This document shows positions 45,252 through 53,981 of a DNA stretch of 64,000 nucleotides, piece after piece. The stretch comes from Candidatus Nitricoxidireducens bremensis. Lineage in GTDB: Bacteria; Pseudomonadota; Gammaproteobacteria; Burkholderiales; Rhodocyclaceae. The stretch is taken from assembly GCA_030247725.1 (NCBI GenBank), contig JAOTRT010000003.1, positions 392,187-456,186 on the forward strand, in the 5' to 3' direction. Made by a program: the position numbers and the translations under genes. Within the stretch, counting starts at the first letter, position 1, and the number at the start of each line of letters is the position of its first letter. Under the pieces are notes generated by a model, which did no database searches, was not told the origin of the DNA, and saw only the letters and a list, made by a program, of their open reading frames with translations.

Positions 45252-46345
45252 CAGAAGCGGAAGCTGACGTTGCCGCCGAAGCTGTCGCCCTTGCCGTTGC
45301 TGCGACCGGACTCCATCGTGTAGAGCAGGCCGGCGGTGACATCCTTACCCAGGTTGAAGAAGTTCACGCCCAGGGACAGGACGGCCGCGCTCTTGCCCAG
45401 CCGGGAGGTGTCCTGCAGGCCGGCGGCGCTGGAGAAGGAGCGGCTGTCGGTGGTATAGGCCAGGCCGGCGAAGGGCATGACGCCGTTCATCCAGTAGCCG
45501 GCATCGACGCCGACGCGGAACTGGTCGAGCCGGTTGCTGGTGGACGTGTTGCCCTGGGTGATGCCGTTGTTCTTCATGTCGCCGTACTTTTCCTTGGCGG
45601 TGATGTAGCCGCCCTTGGCGTTGAGCTGGAGATTGTCCATCCAGCGGCTGTAGGTCAGGTTCAGGGCCGTGAAGGTGCGCTGGGAGTTGGCCTCGGAAGC
45701 GCTGGCGGTGGAATACTTGCCGTCGCCCAGGCCGGTGGTGACGTCCAGCGCCAGGTTCTGGTCGATCTGCCAGCCGAAATAGGGGGCGACGCTGTAACCC
45801 TGGGTGCTGGTACCGGCATTGTTGGCGGAGCCGCGACCGGTGTCGAGGGCGCCGGACAGGCCCACCACCATGTTGGGGGCGAAGCCGTAGTCGAGGCCGA
45901 CAACCGTGTTCAGGACGTGGGACGTGGTCTTGTCGGTGTTGCCGATCGCCGAGTTGCCGCCGTACTTGGCGTTGGTGTTGGTGACGTTGCCCCAGACGTT
46001 GAACTTCTGGGCGCCGTTGCCGGCGGCCATGCCGGTGACCGGCTCGACAGCGGCCGTCTTGCGCGGACCGCCCGCACCGAGGGCGAGCATGCGACCGGAA
46101 ACCGCATTCGAGATCGAGACGATCTGCTGCACCGAAGTGCCGGAGATTTGTACAGAACCGCTGGCGCTGTCGCCGCTGACGAAGCACTCCGGATAGGAGG
46201 AGCGGTAGGTGGCACGGCAGGAATCGGTGCTACAGGCGTTGTAGCTGGCGATGTAGGACGCACAGCTGGCCGAGGCGGCGTTCGAGGCGAGGGTACCGAT
46301 GGCTGCGACGGATGCGGCGACTGCCAGACGGGTTCTTGGGTACAT
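45251..46345 (-). CDS. Autotransporter-type outer-membrane beta-barrel with short Cys-rich passenger
   Basis: A 364-residue protein. Signal peptide (1-26, ASA-SC), then a short region with at least four cysteines within 30 residues (CASYIASYNACSTDSCR ... PEC), a helix-linker, and a beta-barrel of about 260 residues (from about 105) of autotransporter type, ending in the sorting signal NVSFRF with terminal Phe. The passenger is only about 70 residues, so the exposed part is tiny or the Cys region is a plug. It is 41 nt downstream of the FecR-like gene. Confidence 0.85.
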   Translation of the reverse strand: MYPRTRLAVAASVAAIGTLASNAASASCASYIASYNACSTDSCRATYRSSYPECFVSGDSASGSVQISGTSVQQIVSISNAVSGRMLALGAGGPRKTAAVEPVTGMAAGNGAQKFNVWGNVTNTNAKYGGNSAIGNTDKTTSHVLNTVVGLDYGFAPNMVVGLSGALDTGRGSANNAGTSTQGYSVAPYFGWQIDQNLALDVTTGLGDGKYSTASASEANSQRTFTALNLTYSRWMDNLQLNAKGGYITAKEKYGDMKNNGITQGNTSTSNRLDQFRVGVDAGYWMNGVMPFAGLAYTTDSRSFSSAAGLQDTSRLGKSAAVLSLGVNFFNLGKDVTAGLLYTMESGRSNGKGDSFGGNVSFRF

Positions 46346-46386
46346 GGCAACTTCCTCCCGGAAAGAATTTTCAAAACTTCAACGAT

Positions 46387-47040
46387 TCAGCGCGCGCGGC
46401 TTTCTCGCGCATTCCTTATGGCCTTCTGGTAAAGCGCCACCACAAGGCCGACTTCCATGTCGCCGGGCCGCGATTGCTGCAAGTCCCTGAGCACCTGCTC
46501 CACCCGCTCGATCTCGCGCATTTCGAACAACCCGGACAACAAATACAGTTCTGGATTCAGATCGCCCCGCATGGCCTCCATGCGCAGCTGGCGATAGGAA
46601 TTCTCGAGTTTCGCAATGGCTTCCGGAGATGCGATGGCACGGGTTCGTACCCCCCCCCCGCGTCCCTGGCTGTCAGGCGCGGGCGTCCTGGCGATCTGCT
46701 TCACCATTGATACGGGAAGCATTTTAACCTCGGGGTTTGCTAGCCCGAAAGTCCTACTTTCCGTTCCAAGCACCTCCAGGCGCCCGCCACCGTTCCAGAT
46801 TTCCTGGCGACCACTCTCGAAATAGACAAGTTGGACCCGGGCCCGGCTCAAGGCCAGCAGGTCGCCGCGTTTCAGTTTGGTGAAGGCCTGCAGGGGTTGT
46901 TTTCCCTGGGGGGTAACGAGATCAACACCACCCTGGATGGATGTAATCAGCGCTGAATCAATGGGTTGTTGTGAGATGGCCGGCATGCTTGCCAGGAGGA
47001 AAGATGCGATGACGATGCTCTGGAGGAATTTTTTTGGCAT
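46387..47040 (-). CDS. FecR-like periplasmic protein
   Basis: A 217-residue protein with a signal peptide (1-23, AIS-QQ). Residues 28-100 resemble the FecR domain (SIQGGVDLVTPQGKQPLQAFTKLKRGDLLALSRARVQLVYFESG). The C-terminal third is helical. FecR domains occur as sensors or as partners of CsgG, CHAT and caspase proteins in bacterial operons. Base composition is lower in GC than the neighbours. It is the first gene of the minus-strand caspase operon. The 224-nt gap to the next gene should hold its promoter, but I cannot pick one confidently. Confidence 0.75.
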   Translation of the reverse strand: MPKKFLQSIVIASFLLASMPAISQQPIDSALITSIQGGVDLVTPQGKQPLQAFTKLKRGDLLALSRARVQLVYFESGRQEIWNGGGRLEVLGTESRTFGLANPEVKMLPVSMVKQIARTPAPDSQGRGGGVRTRAIASPEAIAKLENSYRQLRMEAMRGDLNPELYLLSGLFEMREIERVEQVLRDLQQSRPGDMEVGLVVALYQKAIRNARESRAR

Positions 47041-47264
47041 GACCGCAAATCTCGCTTAAAACAGAAACAATATCGTTCATTCTCCTCCTTGTTAGCCATT
47101 TCTACCATTCGGGTCTGTGTGGCAGATTTGCAACAAATCAATGGGGTCGGATGAAGGCTCCGGCGTATTCGGGCGGGAATGGTCTTCGGTCGGAGCCATG
47201 ACTTACCAGTACCGCCTGGACTTGATCGGTATCATGGTCCGCAAGCCTACCGACATCCCAGACC

Positions 47265-49736
47265 ATGAACCGACCCGGCCGAAACGACCCCTGCCCCTGC
47301 GGAAGCGGAAAGAAGTACAAGCAATGCTGCCTGAAGCGAGAAGACGGGCAGATGCCATTCGGGAGCGGATTCTCCGTCGTCGAAACGTTAGCAACGGCCG
47401 TTGCGCATCACCAGGGTGGCCGTTTGGGGGAGGCCGAGCGTCTTTACCGCCAGATACTGGAGGTGGAGCCAAGGCAGCCGGATGCCCTGCATCTGCTGGG
47501 GCTGATCGCCCACGGCGTCGGACAGCACGAAGCCGCTCTCCGGCTCATCCGCGATGCGACAGAAGCGCGGCCCGACGTGGCGCTCTATCACAACAGCCTC
47601 GGGACTGTGCTCCAAGCCTCGGGACGTCTTGAAGAGGCGTTGGCGGCCTACCGCCGGGCGCTGGCGCTGGCGCCGTCCTATCCGGAGGCCCTCAGCAACC
47701 TGGGGCTGGCCCTGCAGGAGACCGGCAAGCCGGAGGAAGCGGTGGCTGCCTACCGCCAGGCCCTGGAACTCCGGCCGGGCTTCGCGGAGGCTCACTTCAA
47801 CCTCGGCAATGCGCTGAACGCGCTCGGGCGCACGGACGCGGCCATTGCCAGTTACCGGGAGGCCTTGGCGCTCAAGCCGGCCTATGGGGAAGCCGGGAGC
47901 AACCTCGGACTCGCCCTCCAAGCCCGGGGGATGACGGACGAAGCCATCGCCGTCTTCCGGGAGGTGTTGCGGACGAGGCCGGACTTTCCCGCGGCATGGA
48001 CCAACCTCGGCAACGCACTCGATGCTGCAGGGGACATCGAAGGCGCCATCGACGCCTATCGTGCTTCCCTGCGTCTGCTGCCCGATTCGCCGGACGCCCG
48101 TTACAACCTGGCGACGGCCCTCAAACGGCAGGGGAGTTTCGACGCGGCGGCGGAAGAGTATCGCCGCGTGCTGGCGACGTCGCCCGGGCATGTGGCTGCC
48201 CGCTACAACCTCGCCAACCTGTTGCGGGAGCAAGGGCGACTGGAGGAAGCCGTCGTCGCCTATCGGGGGGCGACAGACCTCGATCCCGGCCATGCGGATG
48301 CCCATATGAACCTGGGGCTGACGCTGCAGCGGCGAGGCCTGCTGGAGGAGGCCCTGGCGAGCTATGGGCGTGCGCTGGAAATCAGGCCGGACTTCCCGGA
48401 GGCCTGCAGCAATCGGGGCAACGTCCTCATGGACCAGGGCCGTCTCGACGAGGCCATCGAGAGCTATCGGCAGGCACTGCGCCTGCGGCCGGATTTCCCC
48501 CAGGCCTTCAGCAACCTGCTTCTTGCGCTCCAATATGCGCCCCGGCTGAGCCAGGAGCAGGTCTTCGCCGAGCACCGGCGCTATGCCGAACGTTTCGAGG
48601 CGCCGTTGCGGCCCGGCTGGCGAGGCCACCCCAACCGCCGCGATCCGGACCGCCGGCTGCGCCTCGGCTACGTTTCCGGCGATTTCCGCGATCATGCCGT
48701 CGCCCATTTCATCGAGCCGGTGCTCGCCCATCACGACAAGTCCGGCTTCGAGGTCTACTGCTACTACGGCCATTTCCACCGGGACGCGACCACCGACAGG
48801 ATCGCCGCGACGGCGGACCACTGGATTCCCTGCGCGGAGCTTGGCGACGCCGAACTGGTGGACCGCATCCGCAGCGACGGCATCGACATCCTGGTGGATC
48901 TCGCCGGCCATACCGCCCTCAATCGCCTGCCGGTGTTCGCGCGCAAGCCGGCGCCGGTCCAGGCGACCTGGCTCGGCTACCCGGCCACCACCGGCCTCGC
49001 GGCGATGGACTACCGGATCACGGAAGAAAGACTCGATCCGGCCGGGATGACGGAGGCCTGCCATACCGAGACACTGTTGCGGCTGCCGAGCAGCGCCGCC
49101 TTCAAGCCGGCGGAGGAAAGCCCCCCGGTCAACGAACTGCCGGCCCTGAGGGGAGATGGAATCGTCCTCGCGAGCCTGAACAATCTCGTCAAGATCAACG
49201 GTGAGGTGATTCGCGTCTGGGCCAGCATCCTCGCGGCGTTGCCGGGAGCACGGCTGATGCTGGGCAACGCGACGGACGAGGGCACGGCGCGGCACCTGAT
49301 CGGCGCTTTCGCCGCCGCTGGCGTGGGCGTCGACCGGCTGATCCTGAATCCGAAGCTGTCGATGGCGGACTACCTGGCCCTTCATCACCGCATCGACCTG
49401 GCGCTCGACCCATTTCCCTACAACGGCGGGACCACGAGCTGCCACTCCCTCTGGATGGGCGTTCCCGTCGTCACTCTGGCCGGCCGGAGCACGGCGTCGC
49501 GCTACGGCGTCGCGCTCATGGAAGGGCTGGGCCTGGGGGACTTTGTCGCTCCGACGGAAGATGCGTACGTGGCAAGCGTGCTGCAACTCGCCGGCGACCT
49601 GCCCCGGCTGAACGCCATTCGGCAGTCCTTGCGCCAGCGTATCGCCGCGAACCTCGACCGGGACCCCCAGCGCCTGACGCGGCACCTGGAAGCGGCCTAT
49701 CGGGACATCTGGAAACGCTGGTGCGCCAAGGCGTAG
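47265..49736 (+). CDS. SEC-C/TPR/O-GlcNAc-transferase-type glycosyltransferase (GT41)
   Basis: An 823-residue fusion. A SEC-C zinc motif opens the protein (NDPCPCGSGKKYKQCC; Cys 10, 12, 21 and 22). About eleven TPR repeats follow (residues 38-430). The C-terminal GT41/SPINDLY domain (about 450-815) shows LGYVSGDFRDHAV, VDLAGHTALNRLPVFARKPAPVQ, LNNLVKI and DPFPYNGGTTSCHSLWMGVPV. It should transfer GlcNAc or another sugar from a nucleotide sugar to Ser/Thr of proteins. A SEC-C motif fused to an OGT is not usual. It converges on a group of sugar genes. Confidence 0.9.
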   Translation: MNRPGRNDPCPCGSGKKYKQCCLKREDGQMPFGSGFSVVETLATAVAHHQGGRLGEAERLYRQILEVEPRQPDALHLLGLIAHGVGQHEAALRLIRDATEARPDVALYHNSLGTVLQASGRLEEALAAYRRALALAPSYPEALSNLGLALQETGKPEEAVAAYRQALELRPGFAEAHFNLGNALNALGRTDAAIASYREALALKPAYGEAGSNLGLALQARGMTDEAIAVFREVLRTRPDFPAAWTNLGNALDAAGDIEGAIDAYRASLRLLPDSPDARYNLATALKRQGSFDAAAEEYRRVLATSPGHVAARYNLANLLREQGRLEEAVVAYRGATDLDPGHADAHMNLGLTLQRRGLLEEALASYGRALEIRPDFPEACSNRGNVLMDQGRLDEAIESYRQALRLRPDFPQAFSNLLLALQYAPRLSQEQVFAEHRRYAERFEAPLRPGWRGHPNRRDPDRRLRLGYVSGDFRDHAVAHFIEPVLAHHDKSGFEVYCYYGHFHRDATTDRIAATADHWIPCAELGDAELVDRIRSDGIDILVDLAGHTALNRLPVFARKPAPVQATWLGYPATTGLAAMDYRITEERLDPAGMTEACHTETLLRLPSSAAFKPAEESPPVNELPALRGDGIVLASLNNLVKINGEVIRVWASILAALPGARLMLGNATDEGTARHLIGAFAAAGVGVDRLILNPKLSMADYLALHHRIDLALDPFPYNGGTTSCHSLWMGVPVVTLAGRSTASRYGVALMEGLGLGDFVAPTEDAYVASVLQLAGDLPRLNAIRQSLRQRIAANLDRDPQRLTRHLEAAYRDIWKRWCAKA

Positions 49737-49752
49737 CGGCGGGATTGACGAC

Positions 49753-50202
49753 TCAGAGCTGCAGGCGCAGCAGGACGCTCCGGCCGTCGCGGACCGGTTC
49801 GCCGAACCCGAAGCGGGTGTACAGGCGCATCGACCGGGGGGTGTCGGCGGACACCTCGATGGTCATGACGGACATGCCGTTTTCCCTGGCCGCCTCCAGG
49901 CACATGCGCATCAAGCGGGAGGCGATGCCGCCCCCCTCGTGATCCGCGGCCACGCTGACATTCGTGACATGTCCGCGCCCTGTCGCCCGGTCGTTCATGT
50001 AGGCGGCGACCAGGCCGACCAGAAGGTCGCCGTTCCAGGCTTCGAAGCTTGCGGCACGATTCGCCAGCTTGCCCGCATAGGTGTCGATGTCCACGCGGCT
50101 GCCGAGGGAGGGCACGAAGCGCCCGTCGCAGGCCTGCAAATGGGCGCGGATGTGCTCCCGCGTTGCGGTGTTCCTGCGGAACGCCAGGGTTTCGTCCGTC
50201 AT
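49753..50202 (-). CDS. GNAT-family N-acetyltransferase
   Basis: A 149-residue acetyltransferase with the acetyl-CoA loop VSVAADHEGGGIASRLMRMCLEAA (Q/RxxGxG/A-like, about residues 83-105) and the C-terminal strand MRLYTRFGFGEP. I start it at ATG 50202, which overlaps the upstream propeller gene stop by four bases. The longer frame is an artefact of the neighbour. In a cluster with a sugar aminotransferase it may N-acetylate an amino sugar; that is inference. Confidence 0.85.
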   Translation of the reverse strand: MTDETLAFRRNTATREHIRAHLQACDGRFVPSLGSRVDIDTYAGKLANRAASFEAWNGDLLVGLVAAYMNDRATGRGHVTNVSVAADHEGGGIASRLMRMCLEAARENGMSVMTIEVSADTPRSMRLYTRFGFGEPVRDGRSVLLRLQL

Positions 50203-51155
50203 TCCAGTATCGCCGCGCCGAAGCCGTGGCGGCCGAAGGCATTGCCGTTGTAGAGCAGGAAGACGTCGCCGTGCCATTGGAAGACATGGGGATAGCAGAT
50301 CATCTCGGCGTCCCAGCCCTGTTCCGAGACAACGATGTCCGATGCCTCGTCGGCACGGACCCAATGGACGAGATCCCCGGAAAACGCATGGCCGATGCGG
50401 TAGCTGCGGTCGCGGTCGGTGCGGAAGTCGGTGGCCTGGCGGTAACAGAAAAGCATGTGGTAGCCGTCTTCCAGGCGCACCACCGTGGGCATGGCCTGGC
50501 ATTCGTCGGCGCCGAGGCGGTCGGCGACGATGGCCTTGCCGCTTTCCCGCTCCCAGTGCACGCCGTCCTGGGACACAGCGTGGCCGATCTTGTAGACGCG
50601 TTCCGGGGTGCCGTCCGGACCGTGGGGCCGCCAGGCCGTGCCGAAGATGTACCACATGTGGAATCGCCCGCCATGCCGCTGCACGCAAGGGTCGGCGATC
50701 AGGAAGGGCTCGTGCAGCGAGGCGGCGAGGACCGGGCCGGCGCCCACCTTGTGGAAGCTTAGGCCGTCGTCGTCGCTGAAGGCCAGGCCGATGGCCGTAT
50801 CGACCGATACCGATACACGGCGGCTCCAGCCGCAGGTATAGCCATAAATCCTCCCCTCGTGCCGCAGGACGTTCATGGGAAATATCCCGTGCTCGTCGAA
50901 GCAGCCCGTCTCCCCCAGCGGGATGACGCTGCGATCCGACACCCGCAGGACGGTGCGGAGATCCCTGCCCAGGTCCACGAAGGCCACGTGACTCGTCGGC
51001 AAGCCGCTGCGTTCCTCGATGCGCCGGGTCGAGAAGTAGATGCGTACGAAATCGTCGAACACCAGCGCCTGGGGTCCCTGGGCGAACCGGGTGCAGCCTT
51101 CCGGCAGGGCATGGTGTGCCGGGTCGAAGACCTGGCCGAGCTTCCTCCACTTCAT
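50199..51155 (-). CDS. Five-bladed beta-propeller glycosidase-like protein (GH43/GH32-type)
   Basis: A 318-residue cytoplasmic protein whose repeated blades (GIFPMNVLRHEGRIYGYTCGW, ADPCVQRHGGRFHMWYIFGT, MPTVVRLEDGYHMLFCYRQAT, CYPHVFQWHGDVFLLYNGN) follow the pattern of glycoside hydrolase families with a propeller fold. Similar proteins occur in polysaccharide and protein-glycan clusters, often next to WbqC and DegT genes. Catalytic acids cannot be assigned securely. It is 16 nt after wbqC. Confidence 0.75.
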   Translation of the reverse strand: MKWRKLGQVFDPAHHALPEGCTRFAQGPQALVFDDFVRIYFSTRRIEERSGLPTSHVAFVDLGRDLRTVLRVSDRSVIPLGETGCFDEHGIFPMNVLRHEGRIYGYTCGWSRRVSVSVDTAIGLAFSDDDGLSFHKVGAGPVLAASLHEPFLIADPCVQRHGGRFHMWYIFGTAWRPHGPDGTPERVYKIGHAVSQDGVHWERESGKAIVADRLGADECQAMPTVVRLEDGYHMLFCYRQATDFRTDRDRSYRIGHAFSGDLVHWVRADEASDIVVSEQGWDAEMICYPHVFQWHGDVFLLYNGNAFGRHGFGAAILE

Positions 51156-51171
51156 GGCGGGATTCCTGAGG

Positions 51172-51888
51172 CTAGCGGACTGACTGGTTGCCGATCAGTT
51201 CATAGCCCGATTCGAGGTAGCTGCGTGTCCGCTCAACGGAATTGAACATCAGGACATCCACGATGGAGAGCCAGGGTACGAAATCGGCGCCGAATTGAGT
51301 GTATTCGAGAAAGTTGGATTTCAGGAACCGCAACCGGATGCCCTGCGCCGCGAAATCCTCGTCCCGGTAAAGCTCTTGTCCTCCGATGGCGTTCACGTAG
51401 GTGGCGGCGCCGAAATGGCGGCAGATTGCCAGCACCCGGTCCTTGCCGCCCAGGGTGGAGGCAACGGGGACCGACGAGGCAACCACGAGGGGTGTCCGCA
51501 GCCCGAGATGGCCGCAGACACGGCGGATGGAGGCGTGAATGAAATCGAACAGGGTACGCGCGTCGTTCATCGCGATGTCCTCCACCAGGGGCAGGGTTTG
51601 CGCCAGATAGGGGGCCTTGCGGTAGGCCTCGCGCAGGCGGCCGACCAGGCGGGCGGGATCGAAGTCGTCGGCGATGCGGCGTTCGGAGATGGAAAGACTG
51701 TCCGGGTCATTCCGGAGAGGCAGGGTAAACGTCGTGGCGGAACCGTTTCGCAGATAGCGGTTCCGATTGATCCAGCCCTTCTTCGTGTACTTCACGTTGT
51801 CGTAGACGACGAAGGCATCGACTGCCGTAATCAGCTGGAAATAGCCCACATAGGGCAGGAAATACGGCTGCATGATGGCGAGTTTCAT
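51172..51888 (-). CDS. WbqC-family protein of glycan biosynthesis
   Basis: A 238-residue protein with the family opening MKLAIMQPYFLPYVGYFQLI and the segment YDNVKYTKKGWINRNRYL, plus NAIGGQELYRDEDF. WbqC-like proteins occur in O-antigen and flagellin or other surface-glycan loci; their reaction is not settled. It lies between the aminotransferase and propeller genes. Confidence 0.9.
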   Translation of the reverse strand: MKLAIMQPYFLPYVGYFQLITAVDAFVVYDNVKYTKKGWINRNRYLRNGSATTFTLPLRNDPDSLSISERRIADDFDPARLVGRLREAYRKAPYLAQTLPLVEDIAMNDARTLFDFIHASIRRVCGHLGLRTPLVVASSVPVASTLGGKDRVLAICRHFGAATYVNAIGGQELYRDEDFAAQGIRLRFLKSNFLEYTQFGADFVPWLSIVDVLMFNSVERTRSYLESGYELIGNQSVR

Positions 51889-51925
51889 GGGCTTTCCGTG
51901 GCCGGACGCGCTGGGCCGCCCCGAG

Positions 51926-53035
51926 TCAGGGCGCGGCGATCAGACGACAGGCGGCGGCAACCGTCGCGTCGTCGAGTTCGGGATAGATCGGCAGGCAGAT
52001 CACTTTGCCGGCGACGGCGGAGGCAACGGGAAGATTCTCCGGACGTGCCGACGGGTAATGCCGATACATCGGGAAGTCGGAAATGAGCGGAAAGAAATAG
52101 CGCCGCCCGTGAATGCCGGCAGCCTTGAGCCTGTCGTAGAGTCCGTCGCGGCTCAGCGGATAGGCTGCCTCCACCAGGATGGGGAAGTAGGCGTGATTGG
52201 TCGCCACCTCCGCCACTGGCGGCAGACAGCGGATGCCGGCGACACCCGTCAGGAGCGCACGGTAGAGCGCATCGACTTCGCGACGGCGCAAGATCGCCTG
52301 ATCGACGCGGGGAAGCTGCAGGAGGCCCAGGGCGGCGTTGAACTCGCTCATCTTGCCGTTGATGCCGGCTTCCACGACGGTCACTTCGTCCACGTAGCCG
52401 AAGTTTTTGAGCTGGTCGATGCGCTGCTTGGTGGCCACGTCCGGACTGACGATGGCGCCCCCCTCGAAGGTGTTGAACACCTTGGTGGCGTGAAAGCTGA
52501 GCACGGACAGGTCGCCGTGGCGCAGCACGCTGCCGCCGGCATCCTTGACGCCGAAGGCGGCGGCGGCGTCGTAGATCACCCTCAGGCCGCGGCGTTCGGC
52601 GATGTCGGCGATGGCCTCCGTCGCGCAGGGGCGTCCATAGCAATGCACCGGCAGGATGGCGGTGGTTTCCGGACCTATCGCCGCCTCGATGCGCGCCGGG
52701 TCGAGGTTGAGGCTTTCCGCGTCGATGTCGGCGAAGACGGGGCGGATGCCGTTCCAGAGCAGGGCATGGGCGGTGGCGACGAAGGAATAGGGCGTGGTGA
52801 CCACTTCGCCACGGATGCCCAGCGCCTGGAGCGCCGTGATCAATGCCAGGGTTCCGTTGGCGAAGAGCGACAGATGGCGGACGCCGAGGTATTCGCACAG
52901 GGCTGCTTCCAACTGCCGGTGGAAGGGCCCGCCGTTGGTGAGTGTTCGGCTTTCCCAGATCTGCCGCAGCAGGGGAAGAAAGTCCTCCAGCGGAGGCAGG
53001 TCCGGGCGGGTGACGTATGTCCGGCTGTCGTTCAC
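51926..53035 (-). CDS. DegT/DnrJ/EryC1/StrS sugar aminotransferase
   Basis: A PLP-dependent aminotransferase (369 residues from GTG 53035) acting on NDP-keto-sugars. Signatures are VTRPDLPPLEDFLPLLRQIWESRTLTNGG, FANGTLALITAL, and the PLP lysine in SFHATKVFNTFEGGA. VioA/FdtB-type enzymes look like this. A longer form from ATG 53107 would overlap the upstream gene by 29 bases and adds residues without homology, so I prefer the GTG start; the ribosome-binding site is weak in both cases. It is 43 nt downstream of the HEXXH gene on the same strand. Confidence 0.88.
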   Translation of the reverse strand: MNDSRTYVTRPDLPPLEDFLPLLRQIWESRTLTNGGPFHRQLEAALCEYLGVRHLSLFANGTLALITALQALGIRGEVVTTPYSFVATAHALLWNGIRPVFADIDAESLNLDPARIEAAIGPETTAILPVHCYGRPCATEAIADIAERRGLRVIYDAAAAFGVKDAGGSVLRHGDLSVLSFHATKVFNTFEGGAIVSPDVATKQRIDQLKNFGYVDEVTVVEAGINGKMSEFNAALGLLQLPRVDQAILRRREVDALYRALLTGVAGIRCLPPVAEVATNHAYFPILVEAAYPLSRDGLYDRLKAAGIHGRRYFFPLISDFPMYRHYPSARPENLPVASAVAGKVICLPIYPELDDATVAAACRLIAAP

Positions 53036-53078
53036 AGTCGTGTTCTTGTTGGACCCGATCGGGGCGACCAGGGACGTG

Positions 53079-53981
53079 TTATCTCTTAAGTTCCGCGAGG
53101 GGCGCATCCGGGAAACCCGCCCAGAACTTCACCCGCAGGGCTTCGATATCCTTGTCTTTCATGCCCAGCAGCCTGGCATTGAAGGCGCGCGGGTCCGGCG
53201 TATAGATCAGGTAGGCCTGGGACTCGTTCACCATCATCTCTTCGTTGTCGGGGTTGTAGCTGCTCTTCGACAGGAACTTGCGGAAGGCGGTACGCTGGTC
53301 CTCCGTCATGACGCTGCGCCAGAACTGCCGGCAGTAATTGGCGTAGAGCGGATTGGTGTAGAACTCGGCGTGGCTGATTTCGTGGGTCAGGATGGTGCGG
53401 CGGGCCATCGCGCTGACCGGGGGGCCGCCGCGGCTGCCGTCGCTCTCCTGGGGGATGGAGAGGATCACGGCCTGGGGCGTGATCGACTGGTAGAAGCCGT
53501 TGCGGTAGGTGATGAGGCGTTGTTCCAGCAGGAAGCGCCGCAGGGCGATCTCCTCGGCGTTGAGCTGGATGCCGCCGAGATCGGCGAGGTTGAAGAAAAC
53601 CACCAGTTCGGCGACGAGGAAATCGTTGCCGTAGGCGAAGGTGTTCTCGGTCTTGCCGACGGAACGGATGAAACCGGCTAGTTCCTCGTTCGTCAGCACC
53701 CGCTCCCGCGGCGCGCCGATGCGCTCGATGAGCGCCACCACGCGGTTGAACATGCGCCCCTGTTCGGCCAGGGTGGGAAAGTCGATGATCCGGATGAGGG
53801 AGCGTCCGGCGTATTCGAAGACCGTCACCTGCGCGCTTCTGTTGTTCAGGATGCTGTTGAAATCCGTGCTGGTGGTCTGGGGCAGCGCATACTCCTGGTC
53901 CTGGGCCGCGGCGTCCGAGGGGACGGCACCGATGAGGCAGACGGCGAGGACGAGGCCGGCTATAGCGGGGGATATTTTCAT
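53079..53981 (-). CDS. Secreted HEXXH-motif protein (putative zinc metallopeptidase)
   Basis: A 300-residue protein with a signal peptide (1-26, AAA-QD). It contains H200-E201-I-S-H204 in a helix (RTILTHEISHAEFYTN), with a downstream glutamate-bearing helix (MMVNESQAYLIYT, Glu253), the layout of a gluzincin-type zinc site. I know no named family. It may process or shape components of the neighbouring secretion locus. Its start overlaps the upstream gene stop by one base. The metal site could also be structural. Confidence 0.72.
   Translation of the reverse strand: MKISPAIAGLVLAVCLIGAVPSDAAAQDQEYALPQTTSTDFNSILNNRSAQVTVFEYAGRSLIRIIDFPTLAEQGRMFNRVVALIERIGAPRERVLTNEELAGFIRSVGKTENTFAYGNDFLVAELVVFFNLADLGGIQLNAEEIALRRFLLEQRLITYRNGFYQSITPQAVILSIPQESDGSRGGPPVSAMARRTILTHEISHAEFYTNPLYANYCRQFWRSVMTEDQRTAFRKFLSKSSYNPDNEEMMVNESQAYLIYTPDPRAFNARLLGMKDKDIEALRVKFWAGFPDAPLAELKR

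Noticed and set aside
47117..47132. Possible second sigma-54 promoter (TGGCAG...TTGC) upstream of the OGT gene
   Set aside because: GG and GC are 9 bp apart instead of 12, so it does not fit.
47117..47632. Alternative plus-strand gene overlapping the start of the SEC-C/TPR/OGT gene
   Set aside because: The overlapping frame shows no motif, whereas the SEC-C cysteines and TPR pattern clearly select the other frame.
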